Below, one piece after another: positions 60,601 through 64,000 of a stretch of 64,000 nt of DNA (positions are counted from its first letter, which is position 1; the number at the start of each line of letters is the position of its first letter). The position numbers and the translations under genes were made by a program. The notes beneath the pieces are model-generated. The model did no database searches. It was not told the DNA's origin and worked only from the letters and a program-made list of their open reading frames with translations. This DNA comes from Ptychodera flava (lineage: Eukaryota; Hemichordata; Enteropneusta; Ptychoderidae): assembly GCF_041260155.1 (NCBI RefSeq), contig NC_091932.1, positions 32,498,338-32,562,337 of the forward strand, in the 5' to 3' direction.

Positions 60601-63172
60601 AGATGTTTAGGATGTTTCTCTTGGCTAGTGTTTTTCTCAACAACATTCTTTTTTCTGGTGCTAAAAGTTTTAACCTCTGTTGAAAGACCTGTAAAACTGG
60701 TCAGCTATAAGGGGTGTATGGACTGGTTTGAATCAGGTTTGGCATTACAGGAATGTATACAGTAACGTAATTTCTGTCTGTATGTAGTTTGTTACCACAC
60801 GTACTATAGCTGAAATACCGGTTTTTGGACAGTAGTGTGTCAGTGTTTAATTTACGTAGCCTGATACATTTTCTGAAAATTTCATGAATGTATTAAAGAA
60901 AAAGGTGTCAGTTTTTAATGAGAGAGGTAAATACAGAAATAAATGTGTGTACATTCTGTACTGAGTCCTGTTCATACAGTGACGAGACAGACAGAAATTT
61001 TAAGTGACTTTGCCCACAGCGCTGGCCACAGACCTAGTCAGCTCTAGCTGTCACAGCAATTGGACGTCTTTGCTGAGACAGATCTGTAACACAGGGTTGT
61101 ATCAGAGCCTGCCACAGGGACAAATTTCTTTTTTTCTGTTTTAATGTATACTTATCCCAAAGTTGAGAGCAATAAATACTAGTCCATAATGAGACCTTAA
61201 CTTGTCCTTGCACATTTATTAGAAACAAAATTTTGTACAAGTCAATCAACTTTGTATCAGTATATGACCTGGATAAATGTAAAAGAGAAGTATAAGGCAC
61301 ATGCTTTGTTATATTTGAAGATGTGACTCTAAGATAAATCTTAAAACTAATATTGCATTACTTCATGCTGATTTGTATATCAACTGTTAAAAATACTATA
61401 ATATTTGTTGTCTTATTTGTCAAATTCCTTAATTAGCTTTAATGATTAAAATAACTCTGTATTTGTTTCATTTTCCCTTCCACTTTTGTTGAGTTTGTAA
61501 TTATGTGCTGCTTTCAATACCCGTCTGAAGCCAGAACTGTAAATCTTTTCTATTTATAGCCACCATTGGTTTCTAGCAGTTTTTCAAGGCAACAGGTTAG
61601 TTTCTTTTAATTTGTAACTCTTTCAGATATAAAACAATACAAGCTTTAAGAGTATTGATACAATAGTGTAAAGAGATAATGCAATTGTGTGATTGTACCA
61701 TGATGAAAACCTGTTTCTACTTTCACTACTATCGGAACTTGAGGAAACTGAATTACTTGTTTGCTGCTGTTTCACTCTTAGACTATGATTTCTGACTAAA
61801 AGGAAATGTGTATCTAAGGGCTTTTATTTTCCAGAAAAAATAGTTTCAAATACTCCCTTATTCTCAAACGTATATTTTTAATGTATATGGAAAATTTGAT
61901 TGATGGAAAGCAGTATGCTACAAGTTATGGCAAGTGTTTTCAATGCTCAAATTGAGAAAAAACTTTAAGGAATTAAACATAACATGTAGATGTACTGGTA
62001 GTATTGCACAATTCACATTTTGTGTGTGTGTGTGTGTGTGTGTGTCTGTCTGTCTGGCTGTGTGTCTGTCTGTCCAACACTTTTGACATTAGTGAACCAT
62101 GTCATAAAATGTACCATGTTTTCTTTTCCAATGCAACAAGTCTGGCTTAATATGTATGGTAGAAAAATGCAAATAGCAATTTTCCATGGCAAACAGACTT
62201 GAATGACATGTGCTATTAAAGTCATATCTATTTGATTACTCAGCGAAAGAGCTGGTGCAATCTTTATTGAAAAAAATACTGTGTTTAAGTCATGATTTCC
62301 ATACAGTAACATTAGATAAACAGTAAGTAATTCTGTTGCTGTAAATGTACTTGACATAATGTGGGCTGATTTCTCTTTTACATGTGATTGCAGTAAAGTG
62401 CTGTTCATGGATAGTTTAATCCAGTCACAGACCATTGATACATACCAGTATGTGGCAAATAAATTTTGCAGGTAGGTTTATCTAACTTTGCCAGTTACCA
62501 ATACTCATCTCTTCCCACATCAGCTGTCTCTCAGAGACAGGAGAGTAGCTCTCATACATCAACTTTATGGTTGTTACAGCCATGCATTCACAAAATAGTA
62601 TTATTTTACTATTTCGTAAAAAATGCAACTATGAAAATGACACCCGTTTAATTAAAACTAAGAAATATATTTTCTGTTAAAAAAATGATGAGACTCATAG
62701 TTAGCTACTTTGCAACACTCTAATGTATTTTAGTGGTTGATTTCATATGGTATGGGTCAGAAAATAGCACTTGATCATTTTCCTAGACCAAGAGAAGTAC
62801 ATTGAGATAATAGATTGTTTGTCATCTACTGAAATTTGTTGAATGTCACATTTGTAAATGACAGTGTGCAAATAACAAAAGTGAATTGTTTCCAAAATAG
62901 TTTGCATAATATACATAGCAAAAAGAAAAATTCAATCTTCCTATCTTGCGTAGCAGACTTTCCCTATCATTACCATGTTAAACATTTTCATTACATTGAA
63001 AGGTTATGTGAATGGTTGTTATCATGTAGCAGTGAAATAATAATACATTCTGTATTGTACATGTTGATTATGTAAAATAACACTTCCATGGAAGATGTTG
63101 TACATATCACCATGAATTGCATTTTTTTCCAGTTATATGAAGTGGAATGCAATTCCGATCACAGTAGCAAAG
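57679..63172 (+). CDS. Ulp1/SENP-like (C48) cysteine-protease gene, 3' end outside window
   Basis: The exons are 57679-57758 (ATG at 57690), 58501-58582, 59961-60072, 61561-61596, 62394-62471 and 63133-63172. All junctions are GT-AG and the phases join (0,1,2,2,2,0). The N-terminal part (MLRLDFAKKRRKDS..., VKKLVDTGANACVIYQKTGH) is unrecognised. From about residue 70 the pattern is that of Ulp1-type proteases: VIIPQDLPEKLFVLPV, then HHWFLAVFQGN with the catalytic His (H90, before Trp), then KVLFMDSL with the catalytic Asp (D106). The His-Asp spacing of 16 is close to that of Ulp1. The next element should be Gln-x-Asn and the DCG cysteine, which would lie beyond the window. Such enzymes cleave SUMO-like modifiers; many are transposon-borne, but this copy is split by host-like introns. 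Intron 1 probably contains the satellite. Confidence 0.7.
58004..58129. mobile_element. 126-bp inverted-repeat element
   Basis: The arms ATTATTGCCTGAATACATGG and CTATGTATTCAGACAATAAT continue inward (GTGCCCGCCGAGAGCAGG / CCTGCTGCGAGGGCAC). It lies in an intron of the C48 gene. Directly after it, a second pair (TTATTACATGCCTC at 58129, GAGGCATGTAATAA at 58416) brackets ~300 bp that may be another element. Confidence 0.75.
58976..59774. repeat. Duplicated segment copy 2, in a C48-gene intron
   Basis: This is the twin of 55262-56124, differing at about ten places plus the missing hairpin. Beyond the shared end, 59775-59818 (AGACGTATGCTG ... GGCCAGTCAATATGTGT) is the inverted counterpart of 59694-59736 (ACACATATTGACTGGCC ... 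CATACGTC), so this copy ends in its own foldback. Confidence 0.9.
59425..59829 (+). pseudogene. Crypton/KIAA1958-like N-terminal exon, copy 2
   Basis: The same frame as 55708-56040 (MSSAAERSDSRK, then LLSEKELNALVSNKDSKRTK), with one visible residue change in the first 51 (E for K) and a longer read-through because the hairpin insertion is absent. The upstream NRF1-type GCGCATGCGCG is kept at 59396. It lies in the intron between the second and third coding exons of the C48 gene, and is not in phase with them by any splice I can see. Confidence 0.4.
60073..61560. other. C48-gene intron with T-rich retroposon-like sequence
   Basis: T-rich (TTTTATTTTATTTTATTTTA) sequence at 60136-60178 followed by diverged sequence could be the reverse complement of a polyA-tailed insertion. 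No open frame or domain is recognisable. Confidence 0.35.
62021..62075. repeat. (TG)n/(TCTG)n microsatellite
   Basis: TGTGTG for about 24 bases, then TCTG and TGTG units, in an intron of the C48 gene. Confidence 0.95.
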
Positions 63173-63286
63173 GTACATCTACTGTCTTTTTGGGATTTAA
63201 TTTGATGTTGTGATATTACCATTTTGGAGACCTATGGCAATTATTTATATCTTCCTTGTTGTCACACATTCTTTTATTTCTACCAA

Positions 63287-63493
63287 TTAACCCTTTGAGT
63301 GCTGTAATTTTTCCAACCAGAATTTTAGTGCAACATTTTAACAATTTTTTTGAATTTTTCTGTAATTTTTTTGATAATTTTGGTCCGAACGGACACAACA
63401 TTTCATTGACAAATTTTAGCGAAAATCTGGAAAAGTGGACTTTGGTACATTTTATAAAGGCGACAAAAATTGACTTGGCACTCAAAGGGTTAC
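63287..63493 (-). mobile_element. MITE family B copy, inverted
   Basis: It starts TTAACCCTTTGAGTGCTGTA and ends TTGGCACTCAAAGGGTTA. The interior is the reverse complement of the copies at 46881 and 49703 (TTTTGGTCC, GGCGACAAAAATTGAC). It lies just after the last C48 exon in the window. Confidence 0.85.
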
Positions 63494-64000
63494 GGGTTCA
63501 TGGACACATATATTTTTCACTAACAATTTTCACATAAAATATGGGGTTACACACCCAACATGCGGTATATTTTCTGTAAGGTGTATATTTGATATTGATC
63601 CCAAGGTTAAAGCAGGCCATAAAATTTGAAAATAGGAGAAAAGCTAAAATAAAAGACACGCAGAAATTGGCCTGTTTGTATAATGTTTAGTGGAAAAGAT
63701 TGAGATAAAGTAAATATAATCGAAGTTTTTAACAATTTATTTCTGAATTGCTCTGTTTGATGATCTGTGGACATCAAATACATTGCAGTCAATATACATG
63801 CACCCATATTTTTATTTCTCTACTAAATAAAATGAGAATTAGTGGGCAAGCAAATGTAAAGCACCAACTTACATTTTTGATCAAGCAGAATATAACTTTC
63901 ATGTAAATTTTCCACTTGTCCCGTCAGGCAACCGGGACTAGCTTTTCACTTGCCCGGACGTGACTTTCCCTCGCCCCAGGCAACCTGACAACCCTTGTCT
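63494..64000. other. C48-gene intron, end of window
   Basis: No exon seen. The last 100 bases (CTTGTCCCGTCAGGCAACCGGGACTAG ... CTTGCCCGGACGTGAC) are GC-richer and look like the start of a dispersed repeat cut by the window. Confidence 0.4.

Noticed and set aside
62013..62435. Minus-strand 140-codon frame as a gene
   Set aside because: It ends in His-Thr repeats from the (TG)n tract and overlaps an exon of the C48 gene on the other strand.

Overview
This is eukaryotic, AT-rich, intron-rich animal DNA with no bacterial features. Long introns, GT-AG splice sites, (TTAGGG)n-type motifs and many short inverted-repeat transposons point to a metazoan. The gene content (a microcephalin gene, and a THEMIS/GAREM-like CABIT protein that also carries a SAM domain) and the repeat style suggest a marine invertebrate deuterostome such as a hemichordate. 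The species assignment is inference only.

Four gene models are supported by exon sequences whose reading phases match across every junction. (1) 3972-12194, + strand: the middle and C-terminal part of microcephalin (MCPH1), seven exons, with the tandem C-terminal BRCT domains; the N-terminal BRCT domain lies upstream of the window or was not recognised. (2) 30419-33065, - strand: a complete two-exon gene for a 787-residue protein with two CABIT domains and a C-terminal SAM domain. (3) 38457-49316, + strand: a ten-exon gene for a 479-residue protein I do not recognise, with a coiled coil, a basic nuclear-localisation-like stretch and a small beta-rich C-terminal domain; two consensus E2F sites lie just after its first exon. 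(4) 57679-63172 and beyond, + strand: the 5' part of a gene with a Ulp1/SENP-like (C48) cysteine-protease domain, cut by the end of the window. A possible fifth gene, a membrane protein, is a 202-codon open frame at 34890-35498 (-).

The rest is mainly mobile and repetitive DNA. 12.3-30.4 kb has no recognisable gene but many copies of a ~355 bp TTAA-flanked MITE, a ~228 bp tandem repeat, a 319 bp element with perfect 9-bp target duplications, and a very long (TA)n tract. 36.85-38.28 kb and 51.93-52.88 kb hold two different inverted-repeat transposons that share an unusual end structure (TTAGGG..., then a run of G). 53.46-57.22 kb is a satellite array of alternating ~171 and ~189 bp monomers, interrupted by an ~860 bp segment whose near-identical twin lies at 58.98-59.77 kb. 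Many near-perfect palindromes are scattered through the window.

The genes do not form an operon or an obvious pathway. Microcephalin and the E2F-flanked gene could both belong to cell-cycle/chromosome biology, but that link is only suggestive.
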